A stretch of 64,000 bases of DNA from Gallibacter intestinalis (GCF_014982745.1 NZ_JADCKA010000004.1:1-64000), one strand, 5' to 3'; positions 53,143 to 62,153 are shown, numbered from the stretch's first letter. The notes: generated from the sequence alone by a model not told the origin. Numbers and translations are program-made.

Positions 53143-54549
53143 ATGACAAAAACAAATGTATGGACAAGCTATGACGAAAAGACCATAGCTCAAGTCAACG
53201 CCTTTTCCGAAGGCTACAAGGAGTTCATTTCCAAAGGAAAGACCGAGCGTCTGTGTGTAGCCCTTTCAAAAGAACTGGCAGAGAAAAAAGGCTTTGAAAA
53301 TCTCGACGAAAAAATTAAAAACGGCACAAAGCTTAAAGCCGGCGATAAGGTTTACGCGGACTTTATGGGCAAGGCTCTAATGCTTGCCGTTATTGGTTCA
53401 TCGCCTATAAGCGATGGAACAAATATCCTGGGGGCCCATATTGACTCCCCTCGAATGGACCTTAAGCAAAACCCTCTGTACGAAAGTACTGAAATGGCAT
53501 ATCTTGACACCCATTACTACGGAGGCATAAAGAAATATCAGTGGGTTACCATTCCTCTTGCCCTTCATGGCGTAGTAGTTAAAAAGGACGGTACCGTGAT
53601 AACCGTCGCCGTTGGAGAAGATGAAAGCGACCCGATATTTTGCATAACAGACCTTTTAGTTCATCTTGCAGGGGAACAGATGGCAAAGAAAGCCGCCACT
53701 GTAATAGAAGGGGAAAAACTGGATGTGCTCATCGGCAGCCAACCTCTTAAGGCCGAAAGCGAAGAAGATGAAAAGGAAAAGGAAGCCGTTAAGGCAAACA
53801 TCCTGAAGCTACTTAAGGATAAGTATGACATTGAAGAGGATGATTTCCTTTCAGCTGAAATCGAAGTCGTGCCTGCAGGAAAGGCAAGGGACCTCGGTTT
53901 TGACAGAAGTATGGTCATGGGCTACGGTCAGGATGACCGCATCTGTGCCTACACTTCTCTTATGGCTTTCCTAGATGCAGAGTCAGCATATTTTACAAGA
54001 ACAGGCATCTGCCTCTTGGTTGATAAAGAAGAAATCGGAAGCGTAGGAGCAACTGGTATGCATTCTCACTTCTTTGAGGATACACTGGCAGAAATCATGG
54101 AACTGTGCGGAGAATATTCAAGCCTTAACCTGAGACGAGCACTTAGAAATTCCTTCATGCTTTCCTCAGATGTAAGCGCAGCCTTCGATCCTTCATATGC
54201 ATCCTGCTTTGATAAAAACAATGCTGCATATTTCGGCAGGGGTCTTGTGTTCAACAAATATACAGGTGCTAGAGGCAAAAGCGGCTCAAACGACGCCAAT
54301 GCCGAATACATGGCTAAACTGAGAAATATCATGGATAACGCCAATGTCGCATTCCAGACATCAGAACTGGGTAAAGTAGATCAGGGCGGCGGCGGAACAA
54401 TCGCCTATATTACCGCAAATTACGGTATGAACGTTATCGACAGCGGCATCGCCGTACTAAACATGCACGCCCCTTGGGAAGTATCCAGTAAAGCGGATAT
54501 CTACGAAGCATATAAGGGTTACGGAGTGTTCTTAAAAGAAATGAAATAA
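53143..54549 (+). CDS. M18-family aminopeptidase
   Basis: A 468-residue zinc aminopeptidase of the aspartyl-aminopeptidase (M18) family. Metal ligands are in ILGAHIDSPRMDLK, GYGQDDRICAYTSLMA, LVDKEEIGSVGATGMHSHF and, near the end, VLNMHAPWEVSSKADIYEAYKGY. A Lys/Glu-rich insertion lies at about residues 200-225. It follows the acyltransferase by 20 bp. It probably releases N-terminal residues from peptides and so feeds amino-acid fermentation. Confidence 0.93.
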   Translation: MTKTNVWTSYDEKTIAQVNAFSEGYKEFISKGKTERLCVALSKELAEKKGFENLDEKIKNGTKLKAGDKVYADFMGKALMLAVIGSSPISDGTNILGAHIDSPRMDLKQNPLYESTEMAYLDTHYYGGIKKYQWVTIPLALHGVVVKKDGTVITVAVGEDESDPIFCITDLLVHLAGEQMAKKAATVIEGEKLDVLIGSQPLKAESEEDEKEKEAVKANILKLLKDKYDIEEDDFLSAEIEVVPAGKARDLGFDRSMVMGYGQDDRICAYTSLMAFLDAESAYFTRTGICLLVDKEEIGSVGATGMHSHFFEDTLAEIMELCGEYSSLNLRRALRNSFMLSSDVSAAFDPSYASCFDKNNAAYFGRGLVFNKYTGARGKSGSNDANAEYMAKLRNIMDNANVAFQTSELGKVDQGGGGTIAYITANYGMNVIDSGIAVLNMHAPWEVSSKADIYEAYKGYGVFLKEMK

Positions 54550-54567
54550 ATGCTCATATATGCACAC

Positions 54568-54613
54568 AAAAAAAGCCAGAAAGCGGGAATTTCCGTTTTT
54601 CTGGCTTTTTGCT
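54568..54613. terminator. Bidirectional terminator, aminopeptidase / surface protein
   Basis: AAAAAGCCAGAAA pairs with TTTCTGGCTTTTT around an inner CGG/CCG stem. It serves both convergent genes. Confidence 0.88.
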
Positions 54614-54626
54614 AATATCAAATTAT

Positions 54627-57600
54627 TTAATTATATTTTTTCTTTCTCATTACAACATACATCATTCCCGCTGAGCCAATCATAGTTGCAGCAAGTACTC
54701 CTAGAAGGTCTCCGTTTTCATCTCCTGTCTCTACCGCATAATCTGCCTTGGCAGAATTAGTTTTATCTTCTGGTGAGCCAGATGTGCCCGTAGGATTTAC
54801 AGCTCCGTCTGGTTTTTCTGTATCAGACTCACCTGTAGGATTTTCCGGATTTGAAGGATTAGTTGGGTCTGTCGGATTAGTTGGGTCTGTCGGATCCGTT
54901 GGGTCAGTTGGACCTTCTGCGAAGTTATATGTTAAAAGTGTTCCATCGAACTCACCCTTATTCATATCCTGAAGGTCACCGTCATTGGATTTTCCCCACA
55001 TGAGCAGCTGCATCTGATAATCGTTTATCTTTAACATCTTTGCTGCATACTCTTCCATAGAGCCGCCGAGAGTATCTAATGAATTCATCCGCCCTGATTT
55101 ATCATATTCAGCTATAAACACATCCATGCTGCCATGATTTTTATCTTTAAAATCAAAATCAGTGCCTCTAGAATTTCCGTAAACTATATATTTATCATCC
55201 AATTCAACGAGGCCTGTGGCTTCTCCTGCTTCGCTGCTCTTTATCACATGATTCCACTGTTCGTTTCCATCGGCATCACATTTAATTACAAACGGGTTGT
55301 CGTAGAAAGTTCCTGTCTGAGCGAATGTATCTGTTGCAGATTTTGTATTTCCCATAAGAGTAAAGCCGCCGTCTGAGGTTGTTACAACAGATTTGCAGTA
55401 TTCATTTTTATCTCCGCCGTAGGACTTAATCCAGAGCATTTCGCCAGTCTCCGAATCTATCTTAGCAGCAAAGACATCAAATATATCACCATACCAAGGA
55501 ATTCCGTCAAAATCGCCGCTGCCAGATGATGTGTGGCCACCTATTATGAAATCTCCGTCAGTCATCACATCGAGACCAAAGCTTGCGGAATCGATGTTTC
55601 TGCCTGAAAGTGGTTTGCGCCAAAGCTCTTTTCCATTTTTATCATATTTGATTACTAAAAGGTCGTAGAGCCAATCAGTTTCAAGGCCTGTCATATCTCC
55701 GTCTTTTGAAAGAGTTTCAACGAGAATCACATATTCTCCGTTTTCAAGAGATTTTAGCTGTTTTATCTGGTCGTGCTGGGACCCGCTGAGATTTTTAAGC
55801 CACACAAGCTCATTGTTGCTATCGTACTTTGCTATAAATCCATCGGTTTCTCCATGAATGCTATCTGCTGTTTTGAGATTTTTAAAGTCTCCTGTAGGTT
55901 CTACGCCAAAGCCCTCGGTGTATCCACCTGTAACGATGTAGCTACCGTCTTCAAAGGCCGCAACCGATGAAGCATATGCTACAGAGTCAAACTCAGTACC
56001 AGAGAGAGTGTTTGTCTTTATAAGTTCTCCCTTGTCGTTATAGATATTTACGAAAGCAGCAGACGCTCCTTTTACCATGTCTTTAAAATCCATATCATTA
56101 GAGTAAGTCTGTCCTACAACTACTGTGTTGCCATTAGCAAGCTGCGCCATATCGTTTGTGTAGTCGTAATCGCTGCCGCCGATATTAGTCTTCCATTCAT
56201 TGGCAAATTCAGGCTGAGTAACTTCCACCGGTGCAAAATACGGAGGAGTTTCGGTTTCCTGCATGCCGGATACATCAAAGGCAAATCTTATATCGCCCAT
56301 GGCATCCTCTATGTGAATAGCTATAGGCTCTTCAAGGCTTGTGGCCGTTATGGTCACGGTTTTAACCTGTGTTGTTGAATCATACTCATCATAAAGTGCC
56401 GGAGTCATGGTTCCATTAAGGTCATAAGATACTGCCCCGAGGCCTGCCGGGCTCACCTGGGAACCCATAATCTGTGCGTTAATGAAATATGCAGTTATCT
56501 GATAAACTTCTCCTGTCTTTTCCACATAGGCATCTTTATATAGCATATCTGCCATCATTGAAGGTTCGTCAGCGTCTGCTTTCCAAGCTTTAACAGGAAC
56601 AAGATATTTTTCAGCCGCATAGTTTTCCACTGTATCTTTGTCCATGCACATCATAAAACCGTCATATCTACCGCCGCCTGCAACAGCCAAATCTCCAGAT
56701 GTAGATCTCGTATTTCCAAAGATAAGATAATCGTCATCGGCACCTTTGATTAAGCCTTTTAGATTATCGCTATTATCTCCGCCTACTGTCTGCATACCTA
56801 ATAAATCACCGGTAGCTGCAAAGTGAGCTACAAACATGTCACTTTCACCATTAGATTTTTGTGATGTAAAATCATTGTCTGCGGCTTTATATGTGCCTGC
56901 CATCATATAGCCTTCACCGGAGGCAAATACTGTTTCTCCTGTGGCACCTACACTGTTTTCAAGAGTATTTAACCATTGCACTTCACCGTTCATATCTATT
57001 TTCATTATGAAGGCATTATCGGTACCTGTTGTATTTTTCCCTTCAAATATGCCGTCCTGTGAGTCGGAAGTCCCTGAAAATACAAAGCCTCCAGGAATCA
57101 TCGCTGGATCGATTTCGATTTTATCTTTATCGGTTTTATTGTTAGGAGCCTTTGATACGGAATTTATCACATCATCACCTGAACCGCCGTATTTCTTTTC
57201 CCACATAATGCTTCCGTCTTCCCCATATCTTACTGCAAGGGCCTCTGATTTAGCGTTGGCATAACCAGCGCACATAAAGCTGCCATCGGCTGACCTTATA
57301 ACCGATTCAAATTCATCAGCTTTTTCATATGATGCACCTTCCGCTCCGCCGTCATAAACTTTTACCCACTGCACATTGAGATCTTTATCATACTTAACGA
57401 TAAGAGCATCCTGGTCTGTGGTAGTTTTAATACCTTCCATAGTGCCGTCAGCAGAACTTGTATATCCTATTGCCAAGAATCCACCGTCGGTAGTATTTAT
57501 AACATCGTTGAACTCATCCTTGCTACTGCCACCAAAAGTTGCCTTTGCAGTAACATTACCGTCGTAATCGAATTTAACTAAGGTCGCATCATAACCGCCA

Positions 57601-58046
57601 TGATTCATATCCTGAAAATCACCATCTTTGGACTGAGACGAACCTACAGCAATATATCCACCGCTGTTGATAACTGTAACTCCATTAAATACATCAGTAT
57701 TCGTGCCGCCTACATATTTTTCCCAAGTTATACTGCCATCCGATGCAAAGAGAATTAAAGCGGCATCATTTTTACCTTTTATATCGGCAGGTTGAGGATC
57801 TATCTTTTGACTGTCGATAGCTCCTGCTGCAATCACCTCACCGGTAGTCTCCCTTTCTGCGGCATTAATGCTGTCGGCAGTAGTCTCTATACTAGCGCCG
57901 CCGTTTCTACCAAACATAGTTGTCCATTTTATAAAGCCTTCACCTGCAGCATTAGCTGGCTGCGCTACAAAACAGCATGGTGCTGCCACCGCACAGGCAG
58001 TTACAAAAGCTGCAATCCTCTTTTTAAGACTCGTTTTTCCTTTCAT
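54627..58046 (-). CDS. Secreted, wall-anchored beta-propeller-like repeat protein
   Basis: A 1139-residue surface protein. A signal peptide (residues 1-34, ending CCFVAQPANAA) is followed by two sets of about six propeller-like repeats (about 35-475 and 625-1065) separated by a 150-residue domain. The repeats share patterns such as DGGFLAIGYTSSADG, DALIVKYDKDL and SKDGDFQDMNHGGYDATL. A Pro/Thr/Asn/Asp tandem repeat linker (PTDPTDPTNP) and a C-terminal AVETGD, hydrophobic helix and RKKKYN tail look like a non-canonical sortase signal; there is no LPXTG. The ligand is unknown. A candidate FabT-type operator lies at its promoter. Confidence 0.82.
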   Translation of the reverse strand: MKGKTSLKKRIAAFVTACAVAAPCCFVAQPANAAGEGFIKWTTMFGRNGGASIETTADSINAAERETTGEVIAAGAIDSQKIDPQPADIKGKNDAALILFASDGSITWEKYVGGTNTDVFNGVTVINSGGYIAVGSSQSKDGDFQDMNHGGYDATLVKFDYDGNVTAKATFGGSSKDEFNDVINTTDGGFLAIGYTSSADGTMEGIKTTTDQDALIVKYDKDLNVQWVKVYDGGAEGASYEKADEFESVIRSADGSFMCAGYANAKSEALAVRYGEDGSIMWEKKYGGSGDDVINSVSKAPNNKTDKDKIEIDPAMIPGGFVFSGTSDSQDGIFEGKNTTGTDNAFIMKIDMNGEVQWLNTLENSVGATGETVFASGEGYMMAGTYKAADNDFTSQKSNGESDMFVAHFAATGDLLGMQTVGGDNSDNLKGLIKGADDDYLIFGNTRSTSGDLAVAGGGRYDGFMMCMDKDTVENYAAEKYLVPVKAWKADADEPSMMADMLYKDAYVEKTGEVYQITAYFINAQIMGSQVSPAGLGAVSYDLNGTMTPALYDEYDSTTQVKTVTITATSLEEPIAIHIEDAMGDIRFAFDVSGMQETETPPYFAPVEVTQPEFANEWKTNIGGSDYDYTNDMAQLANGNTVVVGQTYSNDMDFKDMVKGASAAFVNIYNDKGELIKTNTLSGTEFDSVAYASSVAAFEDGSYIVTGGYTEGFGVEPTGDFKNLKTADSIHGETDGFIAKYDSNNELVWLKNLSGSQHDQIKQLKSLENGEYVILVETLSKDGDMTGLETDWLYDLLVIKYDKNGKELWRKPLSGRNIDSASFGLDVMTDGDFIIGGHTSSGSGDFDGIPWYGDIFDVFAAKIDSETGEMLWIKSYGGDKNEYCKSVVTTSDGGFTLMGNTKSATDTFAQTGTFYDNPFVIKCDADGNEQWNHVIKSSEAGEATGLVELDDKYIVYGNSRGTDFDFKDKNHGSMDVFIAEYDKSGRMNSLDTLGGSMEEYAAKMLKINDYQMQLLMWGKSNDGDLQDMNKGEFDGTLLTYNFAEGPTDPTDPTDPTNPTDPTNPSNPENPTGESDTEKPDGAVNPTGTSGSPEDKTNSAKADYAVETGDENGDLLGVLAATMIGSAGMMYVVMRKKKYN
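54858..54915. repeat. 18-bp tandem repeat coding the Pro-Thr linker
   Basis: Near-identical units of TTGGGTCTGTCGGATTAG (plus strand) encode the PTDPTN linker of the surface protein. The period of six codons means copy-number change would keep the frame. Confidence 0.75.
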
Positions 58047-58114
58047 CCTGTGATTCCTTTCTTTTCTCTATTCTGTTAATAATTAGCATTGTCGTATCAT
58101 ATAGTTAGTTAATT

Positions 58115-58165
58115 TTAGTTAGTCTTTCCTAACTTCTTTATAATTTTAGCTACTTATATTCTCAA
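58115..58165 (-). promoter_or_regulatory. Promoter and FabT-like operator of the surface-protein gene
   Basis: Minus-strand TTGAGA (58165-58160) and TATAAA (58142-58137) are 17 bp apart. Directly downstream is a perfect repeat AGTTAG (58117-58122), six bases, CTAACT (58129-58134), followed by further TTAGTTAG half-sites at 58102-58109. The 11-mer TTAGTTAGTCT is identical to part of the fatty-acid operon operator. Confidence 0.7.
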
Positions 58166-58189
58166 GCACAATTCATTTTTTGTTGCACT

Positions 58190-58218
58190 ATAGCAAAAGA
58201 AGACCTTTTTAGGTCTCC
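58190..58218 (-). terminator. Terminator of hcp
   Basis: On the minus strand AGACCT, a short A-loop and AGGTCT are followed by TCTTTTGCT, about 35 bp after the hcp stop. Confidence 0.7.
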
Positions 58219-58249
58219 TTGCATATCTTTTATATTCATGAGTTTAGAT

Positions 58250-59809
58250 TTATCCAAGCATCTTTTTCAAATCTTCTGCAGGTGTGCTGATTGGCGATAT
58301 ATTATACTGGTCCACAAGCAGTTCCAATACCTTTGGCGATATAAATGCTGGAAGGGTAGGACCCAAATATATATTCTTTATACCCAAGTGAAGCAAAGTA
58401 AGCAATACTGCAACAGCTTTCTGTTCATACCAAGAGATTACCATGGAAAGCGGCAGTTCGTTAACCGAACATCCGAAGGCCTCCGCCAGGGCTACAGCCA
58501 CTTTAATTGCGCTGTATGCATCATTACACTGACCCATATCCATTATTCTCGGAAGTCCTGCCACAGTTCCCAAGTCGAGATCGTTAAATCTGTACTTGCC
58601 ACAAGCTAAGGTTAACACCACAGAATCCTTTGGTGTCATCTTAACGAATTCAGTGTAGTAGTTTCTGCCTGGTTTTGCTCCATCGCATCCACCTACCAGG
58701 AAAAAGTGTTTAATCTCTCCGCTTTTTACAGCTTCAACAACTTCCGGAGCTTTTTCCAATACCGTTCCGTGGGCAAAGCCGGTCATCAATGTGCTTCCAC
58801 CGTTTATGCCTGTAAACAGCATATCTTCTTTATAGCCGCCAAGCTCAATGGCTTTTTCTATCACTGGAGTAAAATCTTTATCTTCTCCGATATGAACCAT
58901 TTCTGGATATTCCACAACTTCCGTTGTAAACACTCTGTCTGCATAGCTATCCTTTACAGGCATTAGACAATTTGTAGTAAACAGCACCGCTCCCGGAATA
59001 TCTGCAAACTCCTTTTGCTGATTTTGCCATGCAGTCCCAAAATTGCCTTTAAGATGAGGATACTTTTTCAGCTCCGGATATCCGTGCGCCGGTAGCATTT
59101 CTCCGTGGGTATATACATTTACACCTTTTCCTTCTGTCTGTTCCAGAAGTTTTTTCAAATCATACAAATCATGACCTGTAACTACGATAAACGGTCCTTT
59201 TTCAACCTTCATCGTTACTGCGGTAGGAATCGGGTTTCCGTACGTTTCTGTATTGGCCCTATCTAAAAGCTCCATACATTTAAGATTTATTTCGCCGGTT
59301 TTCATAACCATAGGCAGAAGTTTTCTCAAATCTGCATTCATATCTCCTATGCCTCTTAAAGCTTCAAAGAAAAATCTATCAACTACTGGCTCCCTATATC
59401 CCAAAACCGCCGCATGATAGGCATAAGCTGCCATTCCTTTAATTCCGAACAATATCAGCGACTTAAGAGATCTGATATCTTCATTTTCATTCCAAATCTT
59501 TTTCATATCAAAAGGCTCGTTGCCTCCGGCATTTTTTACTTCATCTATTAGTGTTTTTAGCGTTTCATCATCAAAATTGACATTTGTGATTGTAGTAAAA
59601 AGACCTTTTAAAATCAGTTCTGCAGTTTCTTCTTCCTTATCTTTTGGTGTATTCTTTGCCAAAGTTATAAGGGAGCCTGTCAGATTGTCCTGCAGATTTG
59701 CGGTTGTATTTTTCTTTCCACAAACTCCCGCATTAAAGGCGCATCCCTTGCCACCTGCCGTCTGCTCACACTGGAAGCAGAACATCTTTTCATTTATCAT
59801 ATTATTCAT
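58250..59809 (-). CDS. hcp: Hybrid-cluster protein (hydroxylamine reductase)
   Basis: A 519-residue protein with an N-terminal cluster site CFQCEQTAGGKGCAFNAGVC (C-x2-C-x8-C-x6-C) and the hybrid 4Fe-2S-2O cluster ligands further on (TGHDLYDLKKLLEQ, FTTNCLMPVKDSY, LTLACGKYRFN). It reduces hydroxylamine or nitric oxide and protects against nitrosative stress. GAGGTAAAGGT precedes the ATG. No hcr reductase is adjacent, so electrons probably come from ferredoxin. A CRP/FNR-type palindrome sits upstream. Confidence 0.95.
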   Translation of the reverse strand: MNNMINEKMFCFQCEQTAGGKGCAFNAGVCGKKNTTANLQDNLTGSLITLAKNTPKDKEEETAELILKGLFTTITNVNFDDETLKTLIDEVKNAGGNEPFDMKKIWNENEDIRSLKSLILFGIKGMAAYAYHAAVLGYREPVVDRFFFEALRGIGDMNADLRKLLPMVMKTGEINLKCMELLDRANTETYGNPIPTAVTMKVEKGPFIVVTGHDLYDLKKLLEQTEGKGVNVYTHGEMLPAHGYPELKKYPHLKGNFGTAWQNQQKEFADIPGAVLFTTNCLMPVKDSYADRVFTTEVVEYPEMVHIGEDKDFTPVIEKAIELGGYKEDMLFTGINGGSTLMTGFAHGTVLEKAPEVVEAVKSGEIKHFFLVGGCDGAKPGRNYYTEFVKMTPKDSVVLTLACGKYRFNDLDLGTVAGLPRIMDMGQCNDAYSAIKVAVALAEAFGCSVNELPLSMVISWYEQKAVAVLLTLLHLGIKNIYLGPTLPAFISPKVLELLVDQYNISPISTPAEDLKKMLG

Positions 59810-59865
59810 ACCTTTACCTCATTTTCTTCAGAGCCTTTGCTCTGTTCCTTGTTTTAACTGTGCCC

Positions 59866-59907
59866 ATTATATATCTTCTGACGATAAAGGTATGTTGTAG
59901 AAACAAC
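59866..59907 (-). promoter_or_regulatory. hcp promoter with FNR/CRP-type site at -41.5
   Basis: Minus-strand TATAAT at 59871-59866 has no good -35. Instead the perfect palindrome GTTGT-N4-ACAAC (59894-59907) is centred about 41.5 bp upstream of the expected start, the class II activator position of CRP/FNR regulators. In the leader, CAGAGC/GCTCTG (59829-59844) forms a short hairpin. Confidence 0.6.
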
Positions 59908-59918
59908 GGATTAAAAAT

Positions 59919-60413
59919 TTAGAAATTAATTTTTTCAGACCATTCTTTTATCAATCTATCAAGATTCCAAGCGGCATTTGCCGGACTGGTGGACGGCAGC
60001 TTTATTATATCAACTCCCGTGCTTTCCTTAATGAAGCGATCGTAAAGCTGACACGCCTTGGCACCATTGCCGTAGACTCTCTTTATCCCTGTCTTGTCAA
60101 GTAGACCCTTTATGTTGGCGGGAACCACATTCTTTATGGAACTATCATCGGAACCTATAATGTCACATTCGTCGATAACATCCCATATGGCAATACCTCC
60201 TTCAAGAAGCATCTTTTTCTTTTCCGCGACCGTTACCGGTACCGCTGCTCCCGTCAAAGCCGCTATCACCTGCCAAAATCTGTTTCTCCCATGACCGTAA
60301 TAAAAGTCCGTTTCCCGGGACTTTACCGAAGGTAAAGTTCCCAGTATCAGGACTTTTGAATTTTCATTATATATCGGATTAAATCCATGTTTTACATGCA
60401 CATACTCGCTCAT
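59919..60413 (-). CDS. Hypoxanthine/deoxyinosine-type DNA glycosylase (UDG superfamily)
   Basis: A 164-residue protein of the mug/UDG superfamily, closest by motif to hypoxanthine-DNA glycosylase: VLILGTLPSVKSRETDFYYGHGRNRFW (first active-site motif and DNA contact) and LPSTSPANAAW near residue 142 (second motif). It would remove deaminated adenine from DNA, a lesion produced by nitrosating agents, which suits its place next to hcp. It is 5 bp downstream of the DUF3284 gene. Confidence 0.88.
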   Translation of the reverse strand: MSEYVHVKHGFNPIYNENSKVLILGTLPSVKSRETDFYYGHGRNRFWQVIAALTGAAVPVTVAEKKKMLLEGGIAIWDVIDECDIIGSDDSSIKNVVPANIKGLLDKTGIKRVYGNGAKACQLYDRFIKESTGVDIIKLPSTSPANAAWNLDRLIKEWSEKINF

Positions 60414-60418
60414 GGCAT

Positions 60419-60853
60419 CTACTCCACTTCACGACAGAGGATTTCAAAGTTTCCAAAAACGCTTTCAGTTACCACATCGCGCATTTGGCTTTTCATCATC
60501 TTTCCTATGGCCTTAGCTATTGGGTTGCCACCAAAGCCTATTTCCATTTCAAGATACAAAACAACTCCCCATTCTCCATCTTCCTCAAGGGAGAGTTTTA
60601 TAATATCCTCTTCCTTTTTAGTATCCCTGTCTCCAATTACCGTTACACTGTGATTTGCTTCATCAAAGGTTGCCTTATATAGAGTGCATGCAGTATCTTT
60701 GCCTAAAAGACCTGTAGCATAGGCCTTCCATTGATCATCGGATATTATTTCAACACGGCTGCCCGGCTCTACATCAAGACGATTTACCATCTTTAGCGCT
60801 TGCCATGCTGTATCCATACTGTAGCTAAATTTTTTACTATCTTCAAACTTCAT
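60419..60853 (-). CDS. DUF3284 domain protein
   Basis: A 144-residue protein matching DUF3284, small proteins with a START/SRPBCC-like pattern (KFSYSMDTAWQALKMVNRLDVEPGSRVEI and a terminal long helix). No catalytic residue is evident and the function is unknown. It is first in a two-gene unit with the glycosylase. Its promoter is TTTAAA (60930-60925), 17 bp, TATAAT (60907-60902) on the minus strand. Confidence 0.75.
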   Translation of the reverse strand: MKFEDSKKFSYSMDTAWQALKMVNRLDVEPGSRVEIISDDQWKAYATGLLGKDTACTLYKATFDEANHSVTVIGDRDTKKEEDIIKLSLEEDGEWGVVLYLEMEIGFGGNPIAKAIGKMMKSQMRDVVTESVFGNFEILCREVE

Positions 60854-60901
60854 ATTGCTTCTCCGCTTTGTTTTAAATGTAAATTTTATTTTGTATATTT
60901 A

Positions 60902-60930
60902 ATTATATCTGATTTAAAAAGTCCTTTAAA
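60902..60930 (-). promoter_or_regulatory. Promoter of the DUF3284-glycosylase unit
   Basis: Minus-strand TTTAAA and TATAAT with 17-bp spacing. The -35 overlaps the left copy of the 29-bp repeat that flanks the insertion sequence. Confidence 0.55.
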
Positions 60931-60957
60931 GTGTAATGGTATATTAATTTTTTAATG
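60929..60957 (+). repeat. Left copy of 29-bp direct repeat flanking the IS
   Basis: AAGTGTAATGGTATATT (60929-60945) is identical to 62103-62119, and the next 12 bases match at 9 positions. The motif TGGTATATT looks like an extended -10. It is far longer than a normal target-site duplication and lies about 40 bp outside the left IS end. Confidence 0.75.
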
Positions 60958-60970
60958 TAGCGTTACAATA

Positions 60971-62088
60971 GATGTGAGACTTTCATGATAGAAAAAAGCG
61001 ATTGAGTCCATTAGAATGGTTTTTACCACAAAATCATCTAACGAAAGGACTTTCAATCGCTATGAATAGTATAACACATTCTCAACGATATTTGCCCCAT
61101 ACAATTGATACCAGATTCCATGCTGTTAAATTGTATCGTGGTGGTAATTCTATACAATTCGTATGCCGTAGGTATCATATCTCCAAAGCCTCTCTGATGC
61201 GTTGGAATAAGCGTTTTGACGGTACCAGAGACTCTTTGAGAGACAAGTCCCACAGACCTATTACACCGCATCCAAATTCTCATACTGAATTGGAAATTAA
61301 ATGGATTAAAGATCTTCATCGTAGAAATCCACATATTTCTCTATGCGAAATGTGCGGTAAGCTTCGTTCTCAAAAGGGTTATTCCAGACATCCTGGCTCT
61401 CTTTACAGAATATACAAGTCATTAGGATTTTCTTCTAAAGCCGTTTCTACCAAGAAGAAAAGAAAGCCTCAAAAATATCACACTCCTGATTCTTTAGGAA
61501 TCAAATGGCAAATGGATGTAAAGTATGTTCCGCGTGTTTGCTATGTAGGTGAAATACCTGATAAGTTTTATCAATACACTATGATAGATGAAGCCTCTCG
61601 AGAAAGGTTTATCTATCCTTATCGTGAGCAAAGTGCTTACTGCACTATTGATTTTGTAAAACGAGCAATAGCTTACTTCAAATACAAACCTGAAACTATT
61701 CAGACTGATAATGGATTTGAGTTCACATATCCAAGAGAATACCATCGCATACATCCTTTTGATAAATTCTGTAAAAGCTATGGTATCAATCACAAACTGA
61801 TTCGTCCAAGAACTCCATGGCACAATGGCAAAGTTGAACGCAGCCATAGAAACGACCAAGAAAGATTTTACAATTTCTTGAGTTTCTACTCTTACACAGA
61901 TCTGAAAGACCAGATGTACAGATATATGTGCCGTTCTAACAAGATTCCTATGTCTGTACTTGGCTAGATATCACCTATTGAGAAACGTTCTCAACTTGAA
62001 ACTTAATATCTATTAGGCTATCTTTATTTAAGCCATTTTAATGATATCACATGCCTTTTTTCTTTTTTTACGAATTAGGTCTCACATC
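60971..62088 (+). mobile_element. Complete IS481-family insertion sequence, about 1.12 kb
   Basis: Terminal inverted repeats GATGTGAGAC (60971-60980) and GTCTCACATC (62079-62088) are perfect over 10 bp and extend with one indel (CAATAGATG / CAATGATG). The element holds a single transposase frame. A second inverted repeat, AGCGATTGA (60997-61005) and TCAATCGCT (61053-61061), spans the leader and covers the ribosome site, as in IS elements that block expression from outside promoters. No short target duplication was found. Confidence 0.85.
61062..62006 (+). pseudogene. IS481-family transposase with a late nonsense codon
   Basis: A DDE transposase starting at ATG 61062 (MNSITHSQRYLPHTI) with a helix-turn-helix at about residues 20-60 and an rve integrase core: WQMDVKYV, IQTDNGFEF and HNGKVERSHRNDQE carry the D, D and E. 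After NKIPMSVLG a TAG at 61965-61967 stops translation, but the same frame continues as ISPIEKRSQLET to a TAA at 62004-62006, the usual C-terminal end of this family (LGWKSPIEKRS). A Trp-to-amber change therefore removes 13 residues. All catalytic residues precede it, so activity may survive. Confidence 0.82.
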
Positions 62089-62102
62089 ATTGACTAATGA
62101 AC

Positions 62103-62131
62103 AAGTGTAATGGTATATTGAATTTTTAAGG
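62103..62131 (+). repeat. Right copy of 29-bp repeat; likely promoter of the YhgE operon
   Basis: AAGTGTAATGGTATATT at 62103-62119 repeats the left copy. TGGTATATT is a plausible extended -10, placed about 40 bp before the ATG at 62154, so this copy probably drives the downstream operon. Confidence 0.6.
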
Positions 62132-62153
62132 ATTATCTATCGGAGGTATCACA

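Noticed and set aside
54748-54972. Plus-strand frame rich in Gly-Ser-Val (repeats of GSVGSVG)
   Set aside because: It is the antisense shadow of the Pro-Thr linker of the surface protein; it has no ribosome site and no family match.
60961-62100. Short target-site duplication at the IS481 ends
   Set aside because: The bases directly outside the 10-bp inverted repeats do not match on the two sides beyond what extends the inverted repeat itself.
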